Positions 5,844 to 12,684 of a stretch of DNA of 12,684 nucleotides are shown here, one piece after another. A model generated the notes under the pieces. The model was not told where the DNA came from. It was given only the letters and a program-made list of their open reading frames with translations, and ran no database searches. The stretch lies in assembly GCA_002327405.1 (NCBI GenBank), contig DCVO01000083.1, positions 22,073-34,756 on the forward strand, given 5' to 3'. Both the position numbers and the translations under genes were made by a program. Numbering within the stretch: position 1 is the stretch's first letter; the number at the start of each line of letters is the position of its first letter. This stretch comes from Thiobacillus sp. UBA2186. Lineage in GTDB: Bacteria > Pseudomonadota > Gammaproteobacteria > Burkholderiales > Thiobacillaceae.

Positions 5844-7562
5844 TCAGTACACGTCGTGCTGGGTGTTGTAGACGTTGAACTTCCCGGTCGGGGTGATCAG
5901 GCGCGAATCCTTGATAACCGTCTTCAGCTTGCGGGTCTTGTCATCCATGACCACGATGGCCGACTGCCTGTTCTTCGGGTTCCACAGCGAGAACCACACC
6001 TCGTCGCCGTACTTGTTGTATTCGGGATGGACGATGCGCATCGGCCCGTCGCCGATGTCGGCCAGCTTGGCGATATTGATCACCTGCGCCGGCTTGCTCA
6101 GGTCCCTCAGGTCGAAGATGGAAACCGACTGGTACATTTCCTGGTCGGAGGACAGGGCCGCATCCACCCACAGGTTGTTCGACTTGGGATGGGTCTTGAT
6201 GAACAGCGAACCGTTGCTGTGGTTCTTCAGCGTGCGCACCACCTTCCAGGCATTCTTGGGATGACGCCTGGGATCGGTGCCGATCACCGCGATGCTGTCG
6301 TCGCCGAGGTGGCCGGTCGCCCAGACCGGGCCGTATTGCCTGTCGTTCCAGTTGGCGCCGCGCCCCGGGTGCGGCTTGACGCCGACTTTCACGTTCGCAG
6401 CCAGCTTGCCTTCCTTGGTATCCACCACCGACACGGTATCGCGCATGTTGGCGGCGACCAGGAAGTAGCGCTTGGAGGAATCCCAGCCGCCGTCGTGCAG
6501 GAAGCGCTCGGCTTCGATCTCGGTGGTCTTCAGGTTCTTGATGTCGCTGTAGTCCACCAGCAGAACCTTGCCGGTTTCCTTCACGTTGATCACGAACTCG
6601 GGCTTGATCAGCGAGGACACGATGGAGGCGACGCGCGGCTCGGGGTGGTATTCCTGCTCGTCGTAGGTGTAGCCGCGGGTGGACATGACTTTCAGCGGCT
6701 TCAGCGTCGGTCCGTCCATGATCACGTAGGACGGCGGCCAGTACGAGCCGGCGACCGCCAGCTTGTCGTCGTATCCCTTGAACTTGGAGGTGTCGATTGA
6801 ACGCGCGTCGGAGCCGATCTTGAGCGTGGCGACGGTGGCGGGCGTTTCCATCCACAGGTCGATCAGGTTCAAGAGGCCGTCGCGGCCGACGGTGTAGAGG
6901 TAGCGGCCGGACTTGGACATGCGCGAGATGTGCACCGCGAATCCGGTCTTGAGTATGACGTCCACCTTCTTGGTGTCGCCGTTGATCAGCGCCACCTCGC
7001 CCGAGTCGCGCAGGGTGACGGCGAACATGTTGCTGAGGTTGAGCTTGTTCATCTGCTTCCTGGGCCGGTCCTCGGGCTTCACCAGCAGCTTCCATGACCC
7101 CATCATTTCCTTCATGCCCCATTCCGGCGGCTGCGGCGGCTCGTGCTGGATGTAGCGCGCCATCAGGTCGATCTCCTGCGCGGTCAGCTCGTTGGACGTG
7201 CCGAAGTTGGGCATGCCGCCGGGCGTGCCGTAGGCGATGAACACCTTGACTGCCTCGGTTCCGAGATTGGTCATGAAATCGGGAGTCAGCGGCTTGCCGG
7301 TCGCGCCCTTGCGCAGCACGCCGTGGCAGCCGGCGCAGCGGTCGAAATAGATGGTGCGCGCGGCGGCGAATTCCTTCTCGGTCATGGGCGGCGCCTCGGG
7401 ATTGACGGCCTGGTGCATGGGCTCGCCGCCTACCGGCGACCCGCCGCCCTGTATGTATTTCTCTCCGGGGCCGGCCTGGGCCGGGGCGGGATCGGCCGCG
7501 CAGGCCATGGAAACCGCCAGCGACACGGCTGCCAGCGCAATAATGCTGCCCAACTTGCTCAT
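5844..7562 (-). CDS. nirS: NirS, cytochrome cd1 nitrite reductase
   Basis: This periplasmic enzyme reduces nitrite to nitric oxide, the defining step of denitrification. The 572-residue precursor has a signal peptide (hydrophobic 5-20, cleavage near ACA-AD at 20-22). A cytochrome c domain follows with C76-AG-C79-H80 and Met ligand M117 in GGMPNFG. The eight-bladed d1 propeller contains H211 (FAVHISRMSKSGRY, the proximal d1 ligand) and the two catalytic distal histidines, H356 in FLHDGGWD and H398 in KPHPGRGANW. The end, GKFNVYNTQHDVY, matches known NirS. I chose the ATG at 7562 because GAGGAG (7569-7574) is 6 bases upstream; the adjacent ATG at 7565 is nearly as good, and an ATG at 7607 would lie before the signal peptide. 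All key residues are present. Confidence 0.97.
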   Translation of the reverse strand: MSKLGSIIALAAVSLAVSMACAADPAPAQAGPGEKYIQGGGSPVGGEPMHQAVNPEAPPMTEKEFAAARTIYFDRCAGCHGVLRKGATGKPLTPDFMTNLGTEAVKVFIAYGTPGGMPNFGTSNELTAQEIDLMARYIQHEPPQPPEWGMKEMMGSWKLLVKPEDRPRKQMNKLNLSNMFAVTLRDSGEVALINGDTKKVDVILKTGFAVHISRMSKSGRYLYTVGRDGLLNLIDLWMETPATVATLKIGSDARSIDTSKFKGYDDKLAVAGSYWPPSYVIMDGPTLKPLKVMSTRGYTYDEQEYHPEPRVASIVSSLIKPEFVINVKETGKVLLVDYSDIKNLKTTEIEAERFLHDGGWDSSKRYFLVAANMRDTVSVVDTKEGKLAANVKVGVKPHPGRGANWNDRQYGPVWATGHLGDDSIAVIGTDPRRHPKNAWKVVRTLKNHSNGSLFIKTHPKSNNLWVDAALSSDQEMYQSVSIFDLRDLSKPAQVINIAKLADIGDGPMRIVHPEYNKYGDEVWFSLWNPKNRQSAIVVMDDKTRKLKTVIKDSRLITPTGKFNVYNTQHDVY

Positions 7563-7605
7563 CATCGTCTCCTCAACAATGGTTGACCGGGAATAACCGC
7601 TTCTC

Positions 7606-7611
7606 ATCCTA
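7606..7611 (-). promoter_or_regulatory. Probable -10 element of the nirS promoter
   Basis: On the minus strand these bases read TAGGAT, four of six matches to TATAAT. They sit where a -10 is expected if the FNR/DNR box is centred at -41.5, which would place the transcript start near 7599. No good -35 is seen, as usual for class II activated promoters. Confidence 0.5.
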
Positions 7612-7633
7612 GGTTATTCACGCTAGCACATCA

Positions 7634-7647
7634 TTGACTTAGATCAA
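7634..7647. promoter_or_regulatory. FNR/DNR-type operator between nirS and dnr
   Basis: The bases TTGACTTAGATCAA fit the FNR/DNR consensus TTGAT-N4-ATCAA with one mismatch. The box is centred about 78 bases before the nirS start and 63 bases before the dnr start. Spacing to TAGGAT matches activation of nirS. The neighbouring regulator has the E-xx-SR recognition helix that reads TTGAT. No equally placed -10 is seen toward dnr, so autoregulation is possible but not evident. Confidence 0.8.
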
Positions 7648-7703
7648 TGCCGGGCACTACCCTTCCGCCAGGCCGACTATTTCCCCCTTGCACACATCTG
7701 AAT

Positions 7704-8417
7704 ATGGAACGACTCAAGTCCGATCCGGGCATCGTCAACAGAATCCGCGCCAACTACATTTTCTCGGAAATGACCGATGCGGAACTGCAGCTTTGCCTCA
7801 AGCACCTGGAGATCACGGCCTATGCGCCGGGCGAGATCATTTTCCAGCAGGGCGCCCATGCCTCGCGCTTTTTCATCGTCTGCGAAGGCGTGGTGCAACT
7901 GTTCCGCATTTCGCCCATGGGCGACAAGAAGGTGATCGATATCGTCAAGACCGGCGACAGCTTCGCCGAGGCGGTCTTTTTCATGGGCGGCAACTATCCG
8001 GTGCACGCCATGGCGGTCGACCGCGTCAAGCTCGCCGGCATCGCCTTCCAGGACTTCAACGGCTGCCTGGCCAACAACATCGGCCTGGCCTTCCGCATGA
8101 TGGGCGGCATGAGCCGGCGCATCCACGGCCTGGTCAACGAAATCGACCGCCTCGCCATGGGCACCGCCTGCCAGCGCCTGGCTTTCTATCTGCTGGAGGA
8201 AGCCCGCGCCGAACGGCACGGCAACGCTTCGACCATACAGCTCGACGCGCCCAAGCACGTGATCGCCTCGCGCATCGGCGTCAAGCCGGAAACGCTGTCG
8301 CGCATACTGTCACGCCTCAAGGAAGAAGGCATCGTGGAGGAGTCAGGCCATATGCTGACGGTGCTGGACGTAGAGAAACTCAATGCCTTCGGCATGGAAA
8401 ACCTCAAGCATTATTGA
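7704..8417 (+). CDS. dnr: DNR-type Crp/Fnr family regulator
   Basis: A 237-residue regulator with an N-terminal cyclic-nucleotide-binding-type beta barrel (about 20-125, with GEIIFQQGAHASRFFIVCEG), a long dimer helix (~125-155) and a winged-helix DNA-binding domain. The recognition helix holds E196, S199 and R200 in KPETLSRIL, the FNR signature for TTGAT sites. It lacks the N-terminal Cys cluster of FNR (its cysteines are at 31, 60, 121 and 156), so it is better matched to DNR/NNR regulators, which sense NO, in Pseudomonas through heme. It is divergent from nirS and probably activates it. I chose the ATG at 7704 because an ATG at 7647 would overlap the operator; no clear ribosome site is seen. 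NnrR or another Crp/Fnr subgroup is an alternative. Confidence 0.85.
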   Translation: MERLKSDPGIVNRIRANYIFSEMTDAELQLCLKHLEITAYAPGEIIFQQGAHASRFFIVCEGVVQLFRISPMGDKKVIDIVKTGDSFAEAVFFMGGNYPVHAMAVDRVKLAGIAFQDFNGCLANNIGLAFRMMGGMSRRIHGLVNEIDRLAMGTACQRLAFYLLEEARAERHGNASTIQLDAPKHVIASRIGVKPETLSRILSRLKEEGIVEESGHMLTVLDVEKLNAFGMENLKHY

Positions 8418-8429
8418 GCGCAAGCGGAA

Positions 8430-8451
8430 GCCGCGCTGCATGCGGCGCGGC
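8430..8451. terminator. Stem-loop between convergent dnr and iscX
   Basis: GCCGCGC (8430-8436) pairs with GCGCGGC (8445-8451) around an 8-base loop, in the 41-base gap between two convergent genes. Neither strand has a T-run after the stem, so it is only a possible bidirectional terminator or RNA 3'-end stabiliser. Confidence 0.35.
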
Positions 8452-8458
8452 CGCAAAG

Positions 8459-8653
8459 TCAGCTGGCTTCGTCGATCCAGGCCATTTGGATGGCCTCGAG
8501 GATTTTTTCGTTGGAATGGCTGGGGTCGTCGCTGAAGCCGGGCAGCGCCATCACCCAGGCATGCAGGTCGGTGAAACGCACATACTGCGGATCCACGTCG
8601 GGGTGGGCCTCATAAAGCTCGATGGCGATGTCTTGTACGTCGGTCCATTTCAT
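8459..8653 (-). CDS. iscX: IscX, small ISC accessory protein
   Basis: This 64-residue acidic protein matches E. coli IscX (YfhJ) throughout: MKWTD at the start, LYEAHPDVDP, VRFTDLHAWV, SNEKILEAI and WIDEA at the end. IscX binds the cysteine desulfurase IscS at the site used by the frataxin CyaY and modulates cluster assembly, possibly as an iron sensor or donor. It is the last gene of the isc operon, starts one base after the fdx stop, and has a GGAAGGGGGG site 7 bases upstream. Confidence 0.95.
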   Translation of the reverse strand: MKWTDVQDIAIELYEAHPDVDPQYVRFTDLHAWVMALPGFSDDPSHSNEKILEAIQMAWIDEAS

Positions 8654-8654
8654 C

Positions 8655-8996
8655 TCAGTGCCCCCCTTCCTTCACCATGTTGATGGTGTACTTGGGAATT
8701 TCCACGACCAGATCACCGTCCGCGACCCTGGCCTGACAGGACAGACGGGACTGCGGCTCCAGGCCCCACGCCTTGTCGAGCAGATCATCTTCTTTTTCCT
8801 CGGAGGGATCGAGCGAGTCGAAGCCTTCGCGCACGATGACGTGGCAGGTGGTGCAGGCGCAGGACTTCTCGCAGGCATGCTCGATCTCGATGCCGTTGTT
8901 AAGCAGCGTGTCGCAGATGGTGTCGCCGGACTTGGCTTCGATCACCGCGCCTTCCGGGCACAGTTCGACATGAGGCAGTACGATAAGCTGGGGCAT
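8655..8996 (-). CDS. fdx: Fdx, ISC-type [2Fe-2S] ferredoxin
   Basis: A 113-residue adrenodoxin-type ferredoxin that supplies electrons for iron-sulfur cluster assembly in the cytoplasm. The cluster ligands are C42, C48, C51 and C87, in ACEKSCACTTCHV and LSCQAR; the extra C46 is also found in E. coli Fdx. Regions such as GIEIEHACEKSCACTTC and DKAWGLEP are close to the E. coli protein over its full length. It follows the DUF3050 gene by 25 bases, without an obvious Shine-Dalgarno, and is coupled to iscX. Confidence 0.96.
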   Translation of the reverse strand: MPQLIVLPHVELCPEGAVIEAKSGDTICDTLLNNGIEIEHACEKSCACTTCHVIVREGFDSLDPSEEKEDDLLDKAWGLEPQSRLSCQARVADGDLVVEIPKYTINMVKEGGH

Positions 8997-9021
8997 GATG
9001 TTTTACGTCTGATGAATTCTG

Positions 9022-9801
9022 TCAGGCGGCTTTCCTGAAACTGGGCAGGACTTGCAGCACGCCGTCCCACAGCGCGATGCGGGCGTCCACCGCCTGCACT
9101 GCGGCTTCCTCGGCTTCCCGGCTCTTGATCGCATCGCCGCCGCACAGCGCCTTGAGCAGGCGCAGCGACAAGGGAGCGTGAAAGTCCTCGTCCAGATGGA
9201 TGTGTCGGTTCAGGTAGAAATGAAAGGTCGGGGCTTGTTGTTCCGTGACGTGCATGCGCGACAGGAAGGCGCGGAACATGGCAGGAATGACGTGCTCGCG
9301 CCCGAGCGCCAAGGCGGCGGCGACCGCGTGCGGCTTGCGGCTTTCGATGAAGCCGAATGTGGTGCGGGTAAAGGCGAGCGAAGGCCCCGGCACCAGCCCG
9401 GAATTGAGCGCAGACTCGAGGCCTGACTCCTCAATCTTGCGGATGAACTGCAGCGGCCGGGCGGCATCGGCGCCGACCTCCCGCATGGCGCCGATGTACA
9501 GCATGAAGTGGCTGGAAAACTCGCCTTCCTGGCCGGGTGCAGCCTGATCGGTTTCCTCTTCCAGTACCAGTTCGTTGATGAAACGCTGCACGCTCGCATC
9601 CTGACCGGGCCTCCAGGGCCAGCGCGCGGGCGCGACCTCGTGCTGCAGGTATTTGATCAGCGACATGAAGTCCCATACCGAATAGACGTGGTGCGCCATG
9701 AACACGCGCAAATCCTCGACGGTTTTCAGCGCCGCATAGATGGGATGACTGTCCAGGCGCTGTTGCAGCGGCTCGATCAGTGATGGGTTCAGTCCGCTCA
9801 T
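9022..9801 (-). CDS. DUF3050 heme-oxygenase-like protein inserted in the isc operon
   Basis: A 259-residue, mostly helical, soluble protein without signal peptide. I recognise it as DUF3050 from the segment LRVFMAHHVYSVWDFMSLIK (31-50), ELVLEEETD (77-85) and the His/Asp-rich LNRHIHLDEDFH (197-208). DUF3050 is grouped with heme-oxygenase-like folds; its function is not established to my knowledge. Possible metal or heme ligands are H37, H38, E81-E83, E94, H98, E169, H170, H200, H202, D204 and H208. It lies between hscA and fdx, where classical isc operons have nothing, and its ATG overlaps the hscA stop as ATGA, so it is translated with hscA. The context suggests a role in iron or heme supply, or in cluster assembly or repair. 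This is inference only. Confidence 0.8.
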   Translation of the reverse strand: MSGLNPSLIEPLQQRLDSHPIYAALKTVEDLRVFMAHHVYSVWDFMSLIKYLQHEVAPARWPWRPGQDASVQRFINELVLEEETDQAAPGQEGEFSSHFMLYIGAMREVGADAARPLQFIRKIEESGLESALNSGLVPGPSLAFTRTTFGFIESRKPHAVAAALALGREHVIPAMFRAFLSRMHVTEQQAPTFHFYLNRHIHLDEDFHAPLSLRLLKALCGGDAIKSREAEEAAVQAVDARIALWDGVLQVLPSFRKAA

Positions 9802-11669
9802 AGGGAAATCTCGTCCAGTTTGTGCCCGCGCAGGGCTTTTTTCACGCTGGCGTCCATGCGCCGCGCGGCAAAGTCGGAAGTGGCCTGGTTCAGCGCCTCC
9901 ACCGCGCGCTTGATGGCGAGGTGGTCCTCGCCCGCCATGCTGGCCTCAAGCTCGGCGATTTTCTCTTCGATGGCAGCGCGTTCGCCGGCGTCGAGCTGTT
10001 CGTCGCCGTCCTGTTCCAGCGCGGCGCGCGTGGCTTCGATCAGGCTTTTTCCTTCTACGCGCTGCTCATTCAGGGCGCGCGCCTTCATGTCTTCCTCGGC
10101 GTGGGCGTTGGCATCCTGCAGCATGCCGGCGATCTCGTCGTCCGACAATCCGTAGGAGGGCTTGACCGTGATCGCCGCCTCGACGCCGCTGGTCTGCTCG
10201 CGCGCCGATACCGACAGCAGGCCGTCGGCATCCACCTGGAAGGTGACGCGGACGCGCGCAGCGCCCGCCACCATGGGCGGAATGCCGCGAAGCTCGAATC
10301 TGGCGAGCGAACGGCAGTCGGAGACCAGTTCGCGCTCGCCCTGCACCACGTGGAAGCCCATCGCGGTCTGGCCGTCCTTGAAGGTGGTGAACTCCTGCGC
10401 GCGCGCGACGGGGATGGTGGTGTTGCGCGGGATGACCTTTTCCGACAGGCCGCCCATGGTTTCCAGGCCGAGCGACAGCGGAATCACGTCGAGCAGCAGC
10501 CAGTCGTCCTCCTGCGCGCGGTTGCCGGCCAGCACGTCGGCCTGCATGGCAGCACCCAGCGCCACCACCTTGTCGGGGTCGAGGTTGGTGAGCGGCGTCT
10601 GGCCGAAGAACTCTCCCACCGCATGGCGGATGCAGGGCATGCGCGTGGCGCCGCCCACCATCACCACGCCCTTCACGTCTTCCGGCGCGAGCCCGGCGTC
10701 GCGCAGCGCCTTGCGCGTGGGCGCCAGGGTCTTGTTGACCAGGGTGGCGGTGATCTCGTGAAAAATCGTCGTGGTCAGGTTGAGGTCGACCAGTTCGCCG
10801 GTGGACAGGAGCGCGGTGATGCGCGCCTCGTCGTGCTCGGTGAGCTGCTCCTTGGCTTCGCGCGCGCGCGTCAGCAGGAGGCGCGTGTCTCTGGCGTTGA
10901 GCGGGGTGAGATGCGACTGCTCGACGATCCAGCAGAACACGCGCTGGTCGAAATCGTCGCCGCCCAGCGCCGAGTCGCCATTGGTAGCCAACACCTCGAA
11001 TACGCCGCGGGTGAGCTTGAGGATGGAAATGTCGAAGGTGCCGCCGCCCAGGTCGTACACGGCATAGACGCCCTCCGCCGCATTGTCGAGACCGTAGGCG
11101 ATGGCCGCGGCAGTAGGTTCGCTTAATAATCGCAGCACGTTGAGGCCGGCAAGCCTGGCCGCATCCTTGGTGGCCTGGCGCTGGGCATCGTCGAAATAGG
11201 CCGGCACGGTAATCACCGCTCCGACCAGCTCGCCGCCGAGACCGCGCTCGGCACGATCGCGCAGCGCTTTCAGGATGTCGGCGGAAACCTCGACCGGGCT
11301 TTTGCTGCCGGCTGCGGTCGAAAGCTGCACCATGCCCGGTGCGTCGACGAACTTGTAGGGGTAGCGCCCGGGATCGCCCAGGTCGGCAAGGCCGCGGCCC
11401 ATGAAGCGCTTGACCGAGACGATGGTGTTGTGCGGATCTTCGCTCTGGCGTGCCTGGGCGTCGTAACCCACCTCGACCCGGCCATCTGCCAGATAGCGCA
11501 CCACCGAAGGCAGCAAAGATCGGCCGCGTTCGTCGTCCAGCACGCGCGCCAGCGCGGACTGCACCGAGGCCACCAGCGAATTGGTGGTGCCGAGATCGAT
11601 GCCGACCGCCAGCCGGTGCTGGTGCGGCGCGGTGGACATGCCGGGTTCGGAAATTTGCAGCAGGGCCAT
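9798..11669 (-). CDS. hscA: HscA, Hsp70-type chaperone of iron-sulfur assembly
   Basis: A 623-residue Hsp70 family ATPase that, with HscB, binds the LPPVK region of IscU and helps transfer its cluster to target proteins. The N-terminal ATPase domain has VGIDLGTTN at 22-30, VYDLGGGTFDIS at 204-214 and VVMVGGATRMP further on. The substrate-binding domain begins after VIPLSLGLETMGG and the helical lid is rich in Glu and Ala. Length and the position just after hscB distinguish it from DnaK; it also has the short tail typical of HscA, without the Gly-rich end of DnaK. Its ATG is one base after the hscB stop. A later Met (M11) is also possible as a start. Confidence 0.96.
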   Translation of the reverse strand: MALLQISEPGMSTAPHQHRLAVGIDLGTTNSLVASVQSALARVLDDERGRSLLPSVVRYLADGRVEVGYDAQARQSEDPHNTIVSVKRFMGRGLADLGDPGRYPYKFVDAPGMVQLSTAAGSKSPVEVSADILKALRDRAERGLGGELVGAVITVPAYFDDAQRQATKDAARLAGLNVLRLLSEPTAAAIAYGLDNAAEGVYAVYDLGGGTFDISILKLTRGVFEVLATNGDSALGGDDFDQRVFCWIVEQSHLTPLNARDTRLLLTRAREAKEQLTEHDEARITALLSTGELVDLNLTTTIFHEITATLVNKTLAPTRKALRDAGLAPEDVKGVVMVGGATRMPCIRHAVGEFFGQTPLTNLDPDKVVALGAAMQADVLAGNRAQEDDWLLLDVIPLSLGLETMGGLSEKVIPRNTTIPVARAQEFTTFKDGQTAMGFHVVQGERELVSDCRSLARFELRGIPPMVAGAARVRVTFQVDADGLLSVSAREQTSGVEAAITVKPSYGLSDDEIAGMLQDANAHAEEDMKARALNEQRVEGKSLIEATRAALEQDGDEQLDAGERAAIEEKIAELEASMAGEDHLAIKRAVEALNQATSDFAARRMDASVKKALRGHKLDEISL

Positions 11670-11670
11670 A

Positions 11671-12201
11671 TCAGGCGTTTTCTATCTCTTCTTGGGCGTC
11701 GCCGATCTCCTCGATCAGCCTGTGCATGAACTTCAGCTTGCGCGCCGTGGCTGCGGCAGCCTCGTAATCCTTTTTGTCATCCAGTTCGACCGCGAGCTGC
11801 TCTTCCATGCGCTTCGCCTCCGCGCGCAGTTGGCGCGCGAGTTTGTCCAGCGCGCCGATATCGCGAGCCTGCCGCGCATCGCCGATGGCTTCGCGCCATT
11901 CCATCTGCTGCATGAGGAAATCGGGCGGGAAGCTGGTGTGTTTTTCGGAAAAGGCCTCGATGCCGTGCAGGTGCAGCAGGTAGGTGCCGCGGGCGAGCGG
12001 TTTTTTCAGGGTCTGGAAAGCCTCGTTGACCTTGGTCGCCCACTGCATGGACAAACGCTTCTCGGTTTCGCCGGCAGCCGCGAAGCGGTCGGGATGGACT
12101 TCGTTCTGGAGCTTGCGGTAGGCAGCCTCCAGCTCGTCGGTATCGAGCCGGAAATGTGCGGGCAGATCGAACAGCTGAAAGTGGTTTGCGTGGAAATCCA
12201 T
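11671..12201 (-). CDS. hscB: HscB, J-domain co-chaperone
   Basis: This 176-residue co-chaperone delivers IscU to HscA and stimulates the ATPase. The N-terminal J-domain (about 5-75) has H36-P37-D38 in NEVHPDRF. The C-terminal helical domain that binds IscU includes FLMQQMEWREAIGDAR. Length matches E. coli HscB (171 residues). The gene follows iscA by 92 bases and a repeat element ends 8 bases before its ATG, so no Shine-Dalgarno can be recognised. It is tightly coupled to hscA. Confidence 0.95.
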   Translation of the reverse strand: MDFHANHFQLFDLPAHFRLDTDELEAAYRKLQNEVHPDRFAAAGETEKRLSMQWATKVNEAFQTLKKPLARGTYLLHLHGIEAFSEKHTSFPPDFLMQQMEWREAIGDARQARDIGALDKLARQLRAEAKRMEEQLAVELDDKKDYEAAAATARKLKFMHRLIEEIGDAQEEIENA

Positions 12202-12209
12202 TTGAGAAT

Positions 12210-12290
12210 GCGTGAGGCGTGAGGGGCTAGGCGTGAGGAGTCATGAAAACGGTTTCCCCGGCGCCTCACGCCTCACGCCTTACCCCTTAC
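12210..12290. repeat. Inverted heptamer-repeat element between iscA and hscB
   Basis: The left arm (12210-12237) is four 7-base units: GCGTGAG, GCGTGAG, GGGCTAG, GCGTGAG. The right arm (12263-12290) is GCCTCAC, GCCTCAC, GCCTTAC, CCCTTAC. Bases 12210-12224 (GCGTGAGGCGTGAGG) are the exact reverse complement of 12264-12278, giving a 15-base stem. The element nearly fills the 92-base gap and lies directly upstream of hscB. Confidence 0.85.
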
Positions 12291-12293
12291 CGG

Positions 12294-12617
12294 TCAAACG
12301 TTAAACGACTCCCCGCAGCCGCAGGTATTCTTCACATTGGGGTTGTTGAACTTGAAGCCCTCGTTCAGCCCTTCGCGCGCAAAATCGAGCTCGGTGCCGT
12401 CCAGGTAGGCCAGGCTCTTGGGATCGACGAACACGGTGACGCCGTTGCTGTCGAAACGCACGTCGTCGGCTTGCACTTCGTCGACGAACTCCAGCTTGTA
12501 GGCCATGCCCGAGCAGCCGGTGGTACGCACACCAAGCCTTAATCCTATGCCCTTGCCGCGCTTGGCGAGGAAGTTGGTGACGTGCTGCGCTGCGCGTTCG
12601 GAAAGTGTGACCGCCAT
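12294..12617 (-). CDS. iscA: IscA, A-type iron-sulfur carrier
   Basis: A 107-residue A-type carrier that accepts and passes on clusters, or iron, in the cytoplasm. The three conserved cysteines are C35 (TTGCSGMAY), C99 and C101 (NTCGCGESF), at family spacing and with the family's length. The ATG at 12617 has GGAG 6 bases upstream, and the iscU stop is 3 bases away. ErpA has the same fold, but position after iscU and the start MAVTLSERAA fit IscA. Confidence 0.95.
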   Translation of the reverse strand: MAVTLSERAAQHVTNFLAKRGKGIGLRLGVRTTGCSGMAYKLEFVDEVQADDVRFDSNGVTVFVDPKSLAYLDGTELDFAREGLNEGFKFNNPNVKNTCGCGESFNV

Positions 12618-12620
12618 GAT

Positions 12621-12684
12621 TTACTCCTGACTGTGCTTCTGCTTGTAGTCGGCGACTGCGGCCTTGATCGCGTCCTCGGCGAGG
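12621..12684 (-). CDS. iscU: IscU scaffold protein, C-terminal fragment (5' part beyond window)
   Basis: The last 20 codons and stop of a gene entering from the right edge. The visible residues LAEDAIKAAVADYKQKHSQE match the end of IscU, the scaffold on which clusters are assembled from sulfur donated by IscS. The stop is 3 bases before iscA, as in standard isc operons. None of the catalytic cysteines is visible in this piece. Confidence 0.88.
   Translation of the reverse strand, partial: LAEDAIKAAVADYKQKHSQE

Noticed and set aside
5811..6800. Plus-strand open frame (329 codons) opposite nirS
   Set aside because: It is antisense to the well-conserved NirS d1 domain and has biased Val/Gly/His composition.
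7566..7607. Upstream ATG for nirS at 7607
   Set aside because: It would add residues before a normal signal peptide and lies at the probable -10 element, so it is unlikely to be in the message.
7647..7703. Upstream ATG for the DNR-type regulator at 7647
   Set aside because: It overlaps the end of the operator, and the extra residues are not like Crp/Fnr proteins.
9822..11126. Long plus-strand open frame (434 codons) opposite hscA
   Set aside because: It is antisense to a clear HscA, is His/Arg/Gly-rich with no recognisable domain, and is expected in high-GC DNA.
12210..12290. CRISPR-like array from the short repeats between iscA and hscB
   Set aside because: The units are 7 bases, contiguous and without spacers, and form an inverted repeat.

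Overview
The window carries two back-to-back metabolic clusters from what looks like a high-GC, denitrifying betaproteobacterium. This assignment is inferred from gene content, codon use and repeat style; no search was run. Neither rRNA, tRNA nor CRISPR was seen, and no gene-free stretch exceeds about 210 bases.

Bases 1-7565, all on the minus strand, form a cytochrome cd1 nitrite reductase (nir) operon read from right to left: nirS (the reductase), nirC (small cytochrome c), nirF, a fused nirDL, nirG, nirH, nirJ, and nirN, which runs off the left edge. NirS reduces nitrite to NO in the periplasm. The other genes make or mature its heme d1: NirDL, NirG and NirH decarboxylate siroheme, the radical-SAM enzyme NirJ acts next, and NirF, NirN and NirC act in the periplasm. 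Gene order matches the Pseudomonas aeruginosa nirSMCFDLGHJEN layout, but nirM is absent and nirE (the methyltransferase that feeds the pathway) is not between nirJ and nirN.

Bases 7566-7703 are a divergent control region with a good FNR/DNR box. It is placed exactly as expected for a class II activated nirS promoter. The plus-strand gene beside it (7704-8417) is a DNR-type Crp/Fnr regulator, the obvious candidate to bind that box.

Bases 8459-12684, minus strand, form the 3' part of an ISC iron-sulfur assembly operon: iscU (only its end), iscA, hscB, hscA, a DUF3050 heme-oxygenase-like gene, fdx and iscX. The DUF3050 gene is not part of the classical isc operon and overlaps the hscA stop by ATGA, so it is the most interesting extra gene here.

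A second theme is repeats. At least four kinds of short repeat sit in the nir and isc operons, mostly at gene junctions. Several have entered coding sequence: one adds about 27 residues inside NirJ, one supplies the NirJ C-terminus, one supplies the apparent start of NirC, and a heptamer array encodes the linker of the NirD-NirL fusion.
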